Shown: one piece after another, positions 1-7,447 of the stretch
Layout of the letters: the number at the start of each line of letters is the position of its first letter
Position numbering within the stretch: the stretch's first letter is position 1
DNA from: an uncultured Lentisphaeria bacterium
GTDB lineage: Bacteria > Verrucomicrobiota > Lentisphaeria > Victivallales > UBA1829
Assembly: GCA_949287225.1 (NCBI GenBank)
Contig: CASEFP010000102.1
Coordinates: 1-32,190, forward strand
Length of the DNA: 32,190 nucleotides
Reading direction: 5' to 3'
The notes under the pieces: model-generated
Told to the model about the DNA's origin: nothing
Seen by the model: the letters and a program-made list of their open reading frames with translations, nothing else
Databases searched by the model: none
Made by a program: the position numbers and the translations under genes

Positions 1-309
1 GGCGGACTGGCAATCTGGGCGCATCCCGTTTACCGCGCCTCGGGCGAACGCGCCTTTGTCCGGAAATACCTGAAGCGTCTGATCAGACACGGTCTCGACG
101 GCATTGAGGCCTACTATTCGCTCTATTCATTCGCACAGCACTCCATGCTTCTGGACGCTTCCGCCGAACATCACATCCTGATCTCCGGGGGAAGCGACTA
201 CCACGGGAAAAATCAGCCATCCATCCGCCTCGGGACGGGCGGCGGGTCGCTCGCCGTGCCCGACGAGGTGCTGGACAATCTGGAACAGGCATGGCGGACG
301 CGGAAATGA
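1..309 (+). CDS. PHP-domain phosphoesterase, C-terminal part (partial gene)
   Basis: The reading frame is open from the first base and ends with TGA at 307-309, so only about 102 C-terminal residues are visible. The fragment carries WAHP near its start and later GGSDYHGKNQPSIRLGTG, the typical end of the polymerase-and-histidinol-phosphatase (PHP) metal-dependent phosphoesterase fold, where His and Asp residues bind divalent metal. Relatives cleave 3',5'-nucleotides or other small phosphoesters, but the substrate cannot be read from this fragment. Its stop codon overlaps the preferred start of the TatD-like gene (ATGA arrangement), which points to one transcript and translational coupling. 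The N-terminal half lies outside the window. Confidence 0.85.
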   Translation, partial: GGLAIWAHPVYRASGERAFVRKYLKRLIRHGLDGIEAYYSLYSFAQHSMLLDASAEHHILISGGSDYHGKNQPSIRLGTGGGSLAVPDEVLDNLEQAWRTRK

Positions 310-947
310 TTCCTTTCACGGATGCACATACCCATACGCCCCCTGCCCCCGGAATTCTCGCGCTGCGGAATCTCGCATATCCGGAAGAAAGGGCGGAACA
401 CTTCTCCGGCGAACTGTTTTCCGCCGGGATTCATCCGCGCGATGTGCTGAAATATGATTTTGAAGCGCTGGAGTCCTATCTTGCGGAACACGGCTGCGCG
501 GCAGTCGGGGAGTGCGGGCTGGATCGTACGGCGGAAGCGGACTTCGCGTTTCAGGAGGCTTGTTTTCTCCGTCACGCGGAACTGGCGGAAAAACGGACAT
601 TGCCGCTGGTGATCCACTGTGTCCGCGCTTATCCCGAACTCATCCGTCTGAAAAAGAAGAGGAAAAAGACGATTCCGTGGATCATTCACGGATTCCGGGG
701 AAATGCGAAAACGGCGCATGAGCTTCTCAAGCACGGATTCACGCTTTCGCTCTCTCCGGTCCTGCTCCGGCACGCCGGAAGCCTGAGTCCGGAAATCATG
801 GATGTCGGTTTTCTTCTGGAAACGGACGATGCGCAGGAATACATCGAAGAACTTTACGCGATTGCCGCGCGTCTTGCCGGAGTCGCGCCGGAGGAGCTCA
901 AAGAACGCGTTTACCGGCTTTTTACAAGGATTTTTCAATATGAGTGA
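306..947 (+). CDS. TatD-family metal-dependent hydrolase
   Basis: This is a 213-residue TIM-barrel amidohydrolase-like protein of the TatD family, whose members are metal-dependent nucleases or hydrolases. Visible family motifs, numbered from the ATG at 306, are the HTH pair near residues 8-10, GECGLD around 68-73 with the metal ligand Glu69, His104 in IHC, His128 in IHGFRGN, and Asp174 in LLETDD. It is shorter than classical TatD (about 260 residues) and matches the compact TatD-like proteins often annotated only as hydrolases. The start at 306 is chosen because it forms ATGA with the upstream stop and leaves MIPFTDAHTH, a family-like N-terminus. An in-frame ATG at 291 is possible. The end overlaps tcdA by 8 bp. 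Confidence 0.85.
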   Translation: MIPFTDAHTHTPPAPGILALRNLAYPEERAEHFSGELFSAGIHPRDVLKYDFEALESYLAEHGCAAVGECGLDRTAEADFAFQEACFLRHAELAEKRTLPLVIHCVRAYPELIRLKKKRKKTIPWIIHGFRGNAKTAHELLKHGFTLSLSPVLLRHAGSLSPEIMDVGFLLETDDAQEYIEELYAIAARLAGVAPEELKERVYRLFTRIFQYE

Positions 948-1704
948 CTCGATCAGGAATACTCCGGACTGGCAGAACCGGAGCGCGCTTCTTCTCGGTG
1001 AAGAAAATCTGGAAAAACTCCGCCGCGCCCATGTGTTTGTCGCGGGACTGGGCGGGGTCGGCGGGATTGCCGCGGAACTGATCTGCCGCGCGGGAGTCGG
1101 GCGTATGACGATCGCCGACGGTGATCTGGTTGAAGAGAGCAACCGCAACCGCCAGCTTGTGGCACTGACCTCCACGGTCGGGCAGCCGAAGGCGGAGCTT
1201 CTCGGCGCGCGGCTTCTGGACATCAATCCGGAACTCGAACTGACGGTCCTGAACGAGTATCTGCGCGACGAGCGGCTGTTCGAAGTGCTCGGTGCGACAC
1301 CGTATGACTGCGTTCTGGATGCGATCGACACACTCTCTCCGAAATTCTATCTGACGGTCTACTGCGTGGAACACGGGATCCGCCTCGTCAGCTGCATGGG
1401 CTCCGGCGCGCGGCTGGATCCGGAAGCCGTCCGCTGCGCGGACATCTCGGAAAGTCACAACTGCACGCTGGCCCGCGCAATGCGGAAGCGTCTCCACAGG
1501 CGCGGGATTTACCGCGGATTCAAGGTGGTCTACTCCCCGGAAGCGTCGATCGAACATGCGGTTGTGGCGTCGGAAGGACTGACGAACAAGCGTTCCGTCA
1601 CGGGAACGATTTCCTATATGCCCGCACTGTTCGGCTGTCACTGTGCCGCCGCGGTCATCCGGGAAATCACATCCGCCTCCTCCGCGGTCACCGGCACCTC
1701 CTGA
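940..1704 (+). CDS. tcdA: tRNA threonylcarbamoyladenosine dehydratase (TcdA/CsdL, ThiF-like E1 fold)
   Basis: This 254-residue protein matches the TcdA branch of the ThiF/MoeB/E1 superfamily. Known TcdA enzymes use ATP to cyclise t6A37 of ANN-decoding tRNAs to ct6A. The sequence shows the nucleotide-binding glycine motif GLGGVGG (residues 36-42), the ATP-binding Asp60 in IADGD, the NRNRQL segment (68-73), and the downstream CVLDAID and SCMGSGARLDP stretches typical of this branch rather than of MoeB or ThiF. There is no CxxC zinc pair, as is usual for TcdA. The start is the ATG overlapping the TatD-like stop by 8 bp, so the two are probably translated from one mRNA. Confidence 0.9.
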   Translation: MSDSIRNTPDWQNRSALLLGEENLEKLRRAHVFVAGLGGVGGIAAELICRAGVGRMTIADGDLVEESNRNRQLVALTSTVGQPKAELLGARLLDINPELELTVLNEYLRDERLFEVLGATPYDCVLDAIDTLSPKFYLTVYCVEHGIRLVSCMGSGARLDPEAVRCADISESHNCTLARAMRKRLHRRGIYRGFKVVYSPEASIEHAVVASEGLTNKRSVTGTISYMPALFGCHCAAAVIREITSASSAVTGTS

Positions 1705-1734
1705 ACCTCCCGCCGCAAAAACCGGGAAGAGAAA

Positions 1735-1808
1735 CCTCATGCGTTCCACGCGCAGGAGCGCTTCTCCTAAACAGAGCCCCGCATGAGGGGACCGGAAGAA
1801 TGGAACGC
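1735..1808. repeat. Interleaved inverted repeats downstream of tcdA
   Basis: Two perfect 8-bp inverted repeats are interleaved here. CCTCATGC (1735-1742) pairs with GCATGAGG (1781-1788), and GCGTTCCA (1741-1748) pairs with TGGAACGC (1801-1808). The order A-B-A'-B' with a 2-base overlap means both stems could form only as a pseudoknot, or they exclude each other. A smaller AGGAG/CTCCT hairpin lies between them. No clear T-run follows, so it is not a textbook terminator. The rest of the 1705-2027 gap holds a promoter and a long leader. Confidence 0.4.
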
Positions 1809-1813
1809 CTGAC

Positions 1814-1842
1814 TTGCAATTCACAGGGATGGCACGTATAGT
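1814..1842 (+). promoter_or_regulatory. Sigma-70-type promoter for the WbsX-like gene
   Basis: A TTGCAA box (1814-1819) and a TATAGT box (1837-1842) are separated by exactly 17 bp, a strong match to the housekeeping promoter pattern. Transcription would begin near 1849 and leave a leader of about 180 nt before the ATG at 2028. No known riboswitch was recognised in that leader. Confidence 0.6.
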
Positions 1843-2027
1843 AAAAAGAGTTTTTCCCGTGTGTTTTTTTCAGGAGGAACGTCTTCATCCCGGAAAAGAA
1901 ATGAATTGAAACATCCCGGAACGTGACAATCCATTTCAAAACGGGGAATCAGAACTGAGCGGGAGTGAGGAATGCGCATCGAACCAGTCCGGCTATGATT
2001 CCCGCTCCAGCAGGAAAGTGAGAGTTT

Positions 2028-3131
2028 ATGAAAAAATTCCGTTTCATCGCGTTTTATCTGCCGCAGTATTATCCGACCCCCAGCAACGACCTCTGGTATG
2101 GAAAGGGATTCACAGAGTGGACCAATCTGGGAAAAGCCAGAAAATGCTATCCCGGACATGATTTTCCCCATGTTCCCGGCGAGCTGGGCTACTATGATCT
2201 GCGCCTGCCGGAAACCCGGGAGGCGCAGGCGGATCTTGCGCGCGAATACGGAATAGAAGGCTTCTGCTATTACCACTACTGGTTCGGCAATGGAATCCGG
2301 GAACTGGAACGGCCGTTCCATGAGGTGCTGACTTCCGGCAAACCGGATTTCCCGTTCTGTCTCTGCTGGGCGAATCAGACCTGGAAGAAAAAGATGTGGA
2401 ATAACGACGCGGTTGTCGATGCGAAAATTCTGCGCGAACAGTGTTATCCCGGTCCGGAAGACGAAAAGGCGCATTTTGAAACATGCCTTCCGGCCTTCCG
2501 TGATCCCCGCTATATTCATGTGGACGGCAAGCCGCTCTTCATGATCTACCGACCGCTGGATCTGCCCGATCCGGCCGCATTCGTCGCCCACTGGCAGGAG
2601 CTGGCGCGCAAAAACCATTTGAAGGGAATCTACTTCATCGGCCAGACCCCGGATGCGGACCGGGAACTTTCCGCCATCCTGCAGACCGGAATCGACGGAG
2701 TCAATACACTGCGCATGCATGATTACAGAAGGCGCTGGAATCCGGTCAAATACGCGTTGAAACGGCTCTGCTGGAACTTGTCTCCGTATCCCAAAATCGT
2801 TGATTACAAGGATATTTCCCGCTTTTTCATCGCGAAGGAGGATTCCTTGGAAAATATCTTCCCCTCGGTATTGCCGAACTGGGATCACTCTCCCCGTTCC
2901 GGCTGCGGCGGAAGCATCATTCACGGCTCATCGCCCCGACTCTTTGAGCGCAATGTCCGTGCGGCGCTCAAAGTAATGGAATCGAAGCAGCCGGAACATC
3001 AGCTGATCTTCATCAAATCCTGGAATGAATGGGGGGAAGGCAATTACATGGAACCGGATCTGCGGTTCGGCCGGGGATATCTGGAAGCGCTGAAGCGCGC
3101 GGTCGAAAATTTCCCGGCGGAAGAATCCTGA
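2028..3131 (+). CDS. WbsX-like glycosyltransferase / GH99-like glycan protein
   Basis: This 367-residue protein has the hallmarks of the WbsX family, which is found in O-antigen, capsule and polysaccharide loci and is structurally related to the GH99 glycoside hydrolase barrel. Visible landmarks are AFYLPQYYP at residues 8-16, NDLWYGKGFTEWTN shortly after, FCYYHYWF, the CLCWANQTW segment, and near the C-terminus SWNEWGEGNYMEPD. No signal peptide is seen, in line with a cytoplasmic glycan-assembly enzyme. The ribosome-binding site AGGAAAGTGAG precedes the ATG. It stands alone under its own promoter and ends 9 bp before the convergent YjbQ-like gene. Whether it acts as a transferase or a hydrolase is not proven for most family members. 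Confidence 0.85.
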   Translation: MKKFRFIAFYLPQYYPTPSNDLWYGKGFTEWTNLGKARKCYPGHDFPHVPGELGYYDLRLPETREAQADLAREYGIEGFCYYHYWFGNGIRELERPFHEVLTSGKPDFPFCLCWANQTWKKKMWNNDAVVDAKILREQCYPGPEDEKAHFETCLPAFRDPRYIHVDGKPLFMIYRPLDLPDPAAFVAHWQELARKNHLKGIYFIGQTPDADRELSAILQTGIDGVNTLRMHDYRRRWNPVKYALKRLCWNLSPYPKIVDYKDISRFFIAKEDSLENIFPSVLPNWDHSPRSGCGGSIIHGSSPRLFERNVRAALKVMESKQPEHQLIFIKSWNEWGEGNYMEPDLRFGRGYLEALKRAVENFPAEES

Positions 3132-3140
3132 TTCCTCCGC

Positions 3141-3542
3141 TTATTCCATCCGTGCATCCTGGAAAAAGAGCTCCACATGACGGGTGCGCGGTCCGTCGAA
3201 CTCACAGAAATACACTCCCTGCCAGGTTCCCAGTTCAAGGCGGCCGTTGACCACGGGCAGGCTCAGGCTGATTCCCGTCAGCATGGACTTGAGATGCGCG
3301 GCGCTGTTGCCTTCGCCATGCTGATAATACGGCTCATGAGCGGGGATCAGCGCATCGAGTTTCGCCAGAAGATCGTGCTTCACATCCGGATCGGCGTTCT
3401 CGTTCACGGTCAGCCCCGCCGTGGTGTGCGGACAGTGAATCAGGCAGACACCGCATTGCAGATCGCGCGGAATTGCGCGGTTGATCAGGCTTGTGATGTC
3501 GATCAGTTCATCCCTGCGGTTCGTGGAGATAGTCAGGCGCAT
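3141..3542 (-). CDS. YjbQ-like protein (UPF0047 family)
   Basis: The product is about 133 residues and full length for the UPF0047/YjbQ family. Signature segments are CPHTTAGLTVNENADPDV with its conserved His-Thr-Thr, the His-containing HGEGNSAAHLKS, and LELGTWQGVYFCEFDGPRTR near the end. Family members have been linked to weak thiamine-phosphate-synthase-like activity, but the physiological role is unclear. The start at 3542 gives MRLTISTNRRDEL, close to other family N-termini. An upstream ATG at 3590 overlaps the HIT stop by 4 bp and would add 16 residues; it cannot be excluded and would imply translational coupling. It is the last gene of the reverse operon YugP-HIT-YjbQ. Confidence 0.85.
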   Translation of the reverse strand: MRLTISTNRRDELIDITSLINRAIPRDLQCGVCLIHCPHTTAGLTVNENADPDVKHDLLAKLDALIPAHEPYYQHGEGNSAAHLKSMLTGISLSLPVVNGRLELGTWQGVYFCEFDGPRTRHVELFFQDARME

Positions 3543-3586
3543 TGCATTACCCGCTTTTCCTGTCATTCTGAATCCGGGAGCCGGAC

Positions 3587-4024
3587 TCATTCGTCCGCGT
3601 CGGGATTGAACTTGAACGCCTTGCGCATCTTTTCTGCAATTTCGTCGCGCGAAGCATCGGACTCGTATCTGAGCTGCCGCCAGTTCCAGTGGAAGGAGTC
3701 GTCGGTGCTCCGGGGAACGACATGCAGATGGGCGTGCATAACCACCTGTCCAGCGCAGGAGCCGTCGGCAAGATGCAGATTGAACGCGTCCGCGTCGATC
3801 GCGCGTTTGAGCGCCACGCCGATCCGGGAGCCGACATGGAACATCCGTCCGCAGGTCGCTTCCGGAATGGTCGCGGAACTGGTGTGGTGCTCCTTCGGAA
3901 TGACGAGCGTATGCCCGAAATTGATCGGCGCGATGTCCATGAAAGCGTAGACAAGATCGTCCTCGTAGATTTTGACCGACGGAATTTCGCCCCGGATAAT
4001 CTTGCAGAAAATGCAGTCTTTCAT
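3587..4024 (-). CDS. HIT-family nucleotide-binding hydrolase
   Basis: This 145-residue histidine-triad protein is of the Hint/HinT type, whose members hydrolyse AMP-linked substrates such as adenosine phosphoramidates. The active-site triad is clear as HAHLHVVP with His97, His99 and His101. The N-terminal CIFCKIIRGEIPS carries the two cysteines (4 and 7) common in bacterial HIT proteins. The C-terminus is longer than in E. coli HinT. The start is well supported by AAGGAG a few bases upstream. It lies 34 bp behind the YugP-like gene and abuts the YjbQ-like gene. Confidence 0.92.
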   Translation of the reverse strand: MKDCIFCKIIRGEIPSVKIYEDDLVYAFMDIAPINFGHTLVIPKEHHTSSATIPEATCGRMFHVGSRIGVALKRAIDADAFNLHLADGSCAGQVVMHAHLHVVPRSTDDSFHWNWRQLRYESDASRDEIAEKMRKAFKFNPDADE

Positions 4025-4058
4025 CGTTGTTTCTCCTTTGTTGAAAAAGACAATTCGT

Positions 4059-4748
4059 TCAATCGCGGTTCATGCTGGTTGCGCGGAGGATGTAATAGAG
4101 CAGCGTCAGAAGCGAGCTGATCACCGCGGCGACATAGGTCATGAATGCGGCGTTGAGCACTTTGCCAGCGCCGTCGCGCTCCTGTTCGGAGACGATACCG
4201 CTGGAGACCATCAGCTTTTTCGCCCGTGCGCTCGCGTCCCACTCGACCGGCAGCGTGACGATTGAGAAGAGCACGACCGCGCTGAAAAGAATCGCGCCGA
4301 TCATGACCAGATGTCCGGAGTGCATAAGAAAGCCGACGATGATCGCGCCGTAGGAGAGGTAGGATCCGATGTTCGCCATAGGAACAAGCTGGCTTCTGAT
4401 GTGCATCGGAAAATATCCGGCGGCGTGCTGAAGGGCGTGTCCCGCCTCATGGCAGGCGACGCCGATCGCGGAAAGGGAATCCTCGTCGTAGACCTTCGGG
4501 GAGAGACGCAGCGTTTTTGCGAGAGGATCGTAGTGGTCGGAGAGGAATCCGTCCACCCGCTCGATCTTCACATCGTTGATTCCGGCACGGGCGAGCATTC
4601 GCGCCGCAGCCTCGGCTCCGGTCATGCCGGAGGAGGCGCGCTTTCGGGAATACTCCGCAAACATGCTGTGGGTGTACATGGATGCGAGTCCGGCAATGAT
4701 CAGGCCCGGAATCGCAAAGACAAGATACATGGGGTCAATGTAGAACAT
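4059..4748 (-). CDS. YugP-like membrane zinc metallopeptidase
   Basis: This 229-residue membrane protein fits the neutral zinc metallopeptidase family represented by YugP of Bacillus. A first hydrophobic helix spans residues 7-25. The metal-binding HEAGH motif is at residues 100-104, inside VACHEAGHALQHA, and two or more further hydrophobic segments follow. The TLPVEWDASARAK stretch is typical of the family. The start MFYIDPMYLV is chosen because it matches the family N-terminus and has GGAG about 10 bp upstream; a longer frame to 4817 has no support. It is the first gene of the YugP-HIT-YjbQ operon. The substrate is unknown. Confidence 0.88.
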   Translation of the reverse strand: MFYIDPMYLVFAIPGLIIAGLASMYTHSMFAEYSRKRASSGMTGAEAAARMLARAGINDVKIERVDGFLSDHYDPLAKTLRLSPKVYDEDSLSAIGVACHEAGHALQHAAGYFPMHIRSQLVPMANIGSYLSYGAIIVGFLMHSGHLVMIGAILFSAVVLFSIVTLPVEWDASARAKKLMVSSGIVSEQERDGAGKVLNAAFMTYVAAVISSLLTLLYYILRATSMNRD

Positions 4749-4853
4749 GGACAATCGGCTCCTTGTTGTTTTTTCCGTTTTTTCTCTGTTTCCGCGGCAT
4801 TGCGGAATCTTGATCACCCCTTGCGGGGGACGGCGCCGCGCCGCACATGGGGA

Positions 4854-4881
4854 AATGTAATCCTGTTTTCAGACAAGGCAA
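4854..4881 (-). promoter_or_regulatory. Possible promoter for the YugP-HIT-YjbQ operon
   Basis: On the reverse strand TTGCCT (4881-4876) and TACATT (4859-4854) are 16 bp apart and lie about 106 bp upstream of the YugP-like start. The match is moderate. Confidence 0.35.
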
Positions 4882-4914
4882 GGAGGGAAATGTTTCTTTT
4901 TTCAGGAAAATTCA

Positions 4915-4973
4915 TTGAAAAAATGGAAAAAGCAGTTAAATTACACGGACTTCTTTTCGGTAAAGGAAGTCTG
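4915..4973 (+). promoter_or_regulatory. asd promoter with a start-proximal hairpin
   Basis: TTGAAA (4915-4920) and TAAATT (4937-4942) are spaced 16 bp apart. Just after the predicted start of transcription, CGGACTTC (4946-4953) can pair with GAAGTCTG (4966-4973), with one G-T pair, so the asd mRNA would begin with a stem-loop. The region is too short and unlike known lysine riboswitches. The hairpin may stabilise the mRNA; its function is inferred. Confidence 0.45.
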
Positions 4974-5021
4974 TATTGTGTTTTCGGATGAAAAAGAACC
5001 AAAGATCGGAGCTGCCTGAAA

Positions 5022-6035
5022 ATGGGAAGAGCTAAGAGCGTAGCGGTCGTCGGCGTCACGGGCGCCGTCGGGATTGAGATGTTGGAGACATTGGAGAAGC
5101 GCAATTTTCCGGTATCCTCGATAAAACTTCTGGCCTCATCGCGTTCCGCCGGAAAAAAACTCAAATTCAAGGGCGAGGAGATCACGGTTGAGGAGCTGAC
5201 GGAAAACTCCTTCAAGGGCATTGACTATGCGCTGTTCAGCGCGGGCGGTTCCACATCCGAAGCCTTTGCGAAGGCCTGCGTGGACGCGGGATGCGTGATG
5301 ATCGACAACTCGAGCGCGTTCCGCATGGTGGACACCGTTCCGCTGGTGATCCCGGAGATCAATCCGGAAGATGCCTTCAAACATCAGGGAATCATCGCGA
5401 ACCCGAACTGCACGACGGCGATCATGGCGGTCGCGGTCTATCCGCTTCACAAGGCGAAAAAGGTGCGGCGTCTGATCGCCTCGACCTACCAGGCGGCTTC
5501 CGGCGGCGGCGCACCCGCGATGCAGGAGCTTATCGACCAGTCCCGGGCGGTGCTCGAAGGCAGGCCGGTCGAGGTCAAGGTCATGGCGCAGCGGATTGCG
5601 TTCAACCTCTTCCCGCACATCGACGCGTTCAAGGAGAACGGTTACACCAAGGAAGAGCTCAAAATGGTCAACGAGACGCGCAAGATCATGCATGCTCCGG
5701 AGATGCTCATCAGCTGCACGTCGGTCCGTGTCCCGGTTCTCCGTGCGCATTCCGAGTCGCTGAACCTCGAATTTGAAGAAGAGATCACGCCGGAAGAGGC
5801 GCGCGCGATCATCGCGAAGGCGCCGGGCGTGCAGCTCTGCGACAATCCTGCGGAAAAGGTCTACCCGATGCCGGTAGACGCCACGGGCAAGTATGACGTC
5901 CTCGTCGGACGCATCCGTCAGGACATCTCCCGCAATGACAAAAAGGGACTTGAGATGTTTGTCAGCGGCGACCAGCTGCTGAAGGGCGCGGCGCTGAACG
6001 CCGTTCAGATCGCCGAGGTCCTGAACAGCAAGTAA
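5022..6035 (+). CDS. asd: Aspartate-semialdehyde dehydrogenase
   Basis: The protein has 337 residues, the normal family length. It catalyses NADPH-dependent reduction of aspartyl phosphate to aspartate semialdehyde, the branch point to lysine/diaminopimelate, threonine and methionine. The N-terminal VGVTGAVGIEML is the NADP-binding loop. The catalytic cysteine is Cys130 in ANPNCTT, and the acid-base histidine lies in VLRAHSESL near residue 243. YQAASGGGAPAM is the substrate-domain signature of the Gram-positive/PVC-type enzyme. GGAG lies about 10 bp before the ATG. It is transcribed alone, divergent from the peptidase operon, and followed by a hairpin-rich spacer. Confidence 0.95.
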   Translation: MGRAKSVAVVGVTGAVGIEMLETLEKRNFPVSSIKLLASSRSAGKKLKFKGEEITVEELTENSFKGIDYALFSAGGSTSEAFAKACVDAGCVMIDNSSAFRMVDTVPLVIPEINPEDAFKHQGIIANPNCTTAIMAVAVYPLHKAKKVRRLIASTYQAASGGGAPAMQELIDQSRAVLEGRPVEVKVMAQRIAFNLFPHIDAFKENGYTKEELKMVNETRKIMHAPEMLISCTSVRVPVLRAHSESLNLEFEEEITPEEARAIIAKAPGVQLCDNPAEKVYPMPVDATGKYDVLVGRIRQDISRNDKKGLEMFVSGDQLLKGAALNAVQIAEVLNSK

Positions 6036-6060
6036 TCCGCATTCTAGTTCAGCTTCTGCG

Positions 6061-6193
6061 CGCGAAGCTGCGCATTAAAAGAAATTGCGAAGCAACAAAA
6101 AGCGCGTGAAGCTGCGCCATTAAAAAAATTGCGACAGCAATTTTGCTTCGTGCAGGACTTTCAGTCCTGCCGCGGTCCAGCTGCGTAAGCTGG
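6061..6193. repeat. Intergenic cluster of palindromic and direct repeats
   Basis: The 6036-6362 gap holds no gene but has dense structure. A 35-39 bp degenerate direct repeat occurs at 6061-6095 and 6103-6141, each copy containing GAAGCTGCGC and ATTGCG. Three perfect hairpins follow in a row: AAATTGC/GCAATTT (6126-6143, 4-nt loop), GCAGGACT/AGTCCTGC (6152-6170, 3-nt loop) and CCAGCT/AGCTGG (6177-6193, 5-nt loop). A GGTTCC/GGAACC pair lies further on near 6294-6316. There is no T-run, so these are not classical terminators. They resemble REP-like intergenic palindromes. Confidence 0.55.
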
Positions 6194-6362
6194 TCGCCGC
6201 AGGCGAAATTCCCATACCACGTATGCTTGCATCGCGGTAATTCATTCGTGCGGCAGGATATCCCGAACCGCCGCACAGGAAACGGGCGCAGGGGTTCCGG
6301 CTTCGGAATGGGAACCTTTGCGCTTTTCTTTTTACGACAGACAACAGGAAGGAGATCAGATC

Positions 6363-6908
6363 ATGATGCCGGAAAGTTCCAGTACGGTTGTTTCACTGAT
6401 TGACATGCAGGAACGCCTTTGTTCCGCGATAGCCGGGAGTGCGCAGATCCTGCCGCGGATCAAAGTGCTTCTTGAGGCGGCGAAAACGCTCAGGATTCCG
6501 ATTGTGGCGACGGAACAGTATCCGCGCGGCCTTGGAGCCACGCTTGGCGAACTCAGGGAGATTCTGCCCCCGGAAACGAAGTATCTGGAAAAAACCGCTT
6601 TTTCCTGTTTCGGGGAGGAGACATACCGGAGAGAGACGGCAAAGACATCCGCAAAAACCATCGTGATCGCGGGAGTCGAGGCGCATGTCTGCGTGCTTCA
6701 GACTGCGCTTGACGCGGCGGAGCGCGGGTATGAGGTGTATGTTCCCGAGGATTGCATTGCATCCCGGCGCGACTCCGATAAAAATGCGGCTCTTGCCTGC
6801 ATGCGAAGTGCGGGAATTCACGTCGTAACTTCTGAAATGCTGATATTTCTCTTTCTTCGCGATGCATCTCATCCGGAATTTAAAACAATTTCCAAAATTA
6901 TCCGCTGA
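6363..6908 (+). CDS. Isochorismatase-fold hydrolase
   Basis: This 181-residue cysteine hydrolase belongs to the isochorismatase/nicotinamidase-like superfamily. The expected Asp-Lys-Cys triad is visible: Asp14 in SLIDMQ, Lys77 in LEKTAFSCF and Cys110 in GVEAHVCVLQT. The GVEAHVCV cluster and the short length match YcaC/'hydrolase family 2'-type proteins rather than true isochorismatases. The substrate is unknown. The start is fixed by an excellent AAGGAG eight bases before ATGATG; the second ATG (6366) is equally usable. It stands alone, with a tRNA promoter immediately behind it. Confidence 0.88.
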   Translation: MMPESSSTVVSLIDMQERLCSAIAGSAQILPRIKVLLEAAKTLRIPIVATEQYPRGLGATLGELREILPPETKYLEKTAFSCFGEETYRRETAKTSAKTIVIAGVEAHVCVLQTALDAAERGYEVYVPEDCIASRRDSDKNAALACMRSAGIHVVTSEMLIFLFLRDASHPEFKTISKIIR

Positions 6909-6924
6909 TAATTTCGATTTTGAC

Positions 6925-6952
6925 TTGACAAACCGGATTTATCAAGTAAATT
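6925..6952 (+). promoter_or_regulatory. Promoter of the tRNA-Glu array
   Basis: A perfect TTGACA (6925-6930) and TAAATT (6947-6952) are 16 bp apart, placing the start near 6959, about 14 nt before the first tRNA-Glu. No other promoter is evident between the four tRNA genes, so they are probably made as one transcript. Confidence 0.65.
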
Positions 6953-6972
6953 ATGAATCCTGTTAATTTTGT

Positions 6973-7048
6973 GTTCCCATCGTCTAGAGGCCTAGGACAC
7001 CAGGTTTTCATCCTGGTAACAGGGGTTCGAATCCCCTTGGGAATGCCA
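6973..7048 (+). tRNA. tRNA-Glu (UUC), copy 1
   Basis: This is a 76-nt cloverleaf with CCA encoded. The acceptor arm is GTTCCCA/TGGGAAT, with G-T at the first pair. The anticodon arm is CCAGG-TTTTCAT-CCTGG, giving anticodon TTC, and the T arm is AGGGG-TTCGAAT-CCCCT. The GTCTAGAGGCC D-arm is typical of bacterial tRNA-Glu. Confidence 0.95.
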
Positions 7049-7066
7049 TCTTAACGAAAAAGACGC

Positions 7067-7142
7067 GTTCCCATCGTCTAGAGGCCTAGGACACCAGGTT
7101 TTCATCCTGGTAACAGGGGTTCGAATCCCCTTGGGAATGCCA
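7067..7142 (+). tRNA. tRNA-Glu (UUC), copy 2
   Basis: This 76-nt gene is identical to copy 1 over its whole length, including CCA and anticodon TTC. It is separated from copy 1 by an 18-nt spacer, consistent with a recent tandem duplication or concerted evolution. Confidence 0.95.
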
Positions 7143-7159
7143 TTTGCAAGAAAAAAAGA

Positions 7160-7235
7160 GTCCCTTTCGTCTAGAGGCCTAGGACACCAGGTTCTCATCC
7201 TGGTAACACGGGTTCGAATCCCGTAGGGGATGCCA
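7160..7235 (+). tRNA. tRNA-Glu (CUC), copy 1
   Basis: This 76-nt cloverleaf has the anticodon loop TTCTCAT, giving CTC. The acceptor arm is GTCCCTT/AGGGGAT and the T arm is ACGGG-TTCGAAT-CCCGT. The body is nearly the same as the UUC copies, but the acceptor and T stems carry different, compensated bases. Confidence 0.95.
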
Positions 7236-7250
7236 TTTTCAGTAAAACGA

Positions 7251-7326
7251 GTCCCTTTCGTCTAGAGGCCCAGGACACCAGGTTCTCATCCTGGTAACAC
7301 GGGTTCGAATCCCGTAGGGGATGCCA
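7251..7326 (+). tRNA. tRNA-Glu (CUC), copy 2
   Basis: This 76-nt gene differs from the preceding CUC gene by a single base in the D-loop region (GAGGCCCAGG instead of GAGGCCTAGG). CCA is encoded. It is the last gene of the array; no clear T-rich terminator follows. Confidence 0.95.
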
Positions 7327-7447
7327 AATGGAACGGCATCTCGAACATTTTCATGAGGCGGAACCTGCCAGTCTCCGATCCCAATGCACAAGCAAGGACT
7401 GAAGTCTGTTTTCCTATCCGGAAGTTCATCTCCGGATCAGCCCATTT

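Noticed and set aside
213..1331. Long reverse frames over the TatD-like and tcdA genes
   Set aside because: They are shadows of high-GC coding sequence, with arginine/serine-rich products and no ribosome-binding site. The forward genes have clear family motifs.
4900..5021. Lysine riboswitch before asd
   Set aside because: The leader is only about 70 nt and shows one simple hairpin, far short of the lysine riboswitch architecture.
6992..7198. Reverse-strand frame of 68 codons with repeated segments
   Set aside because: It lies wholly antisense to the tRNA-Glu array; the repeats are simply the duplicated tRNAs.
6061..7326. CRISPR array
   Set aside because: Repeats here are either degenerate palindromes or tRNA genes. 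There are no uniform repeats with unique spacers and no cas genes in the window.
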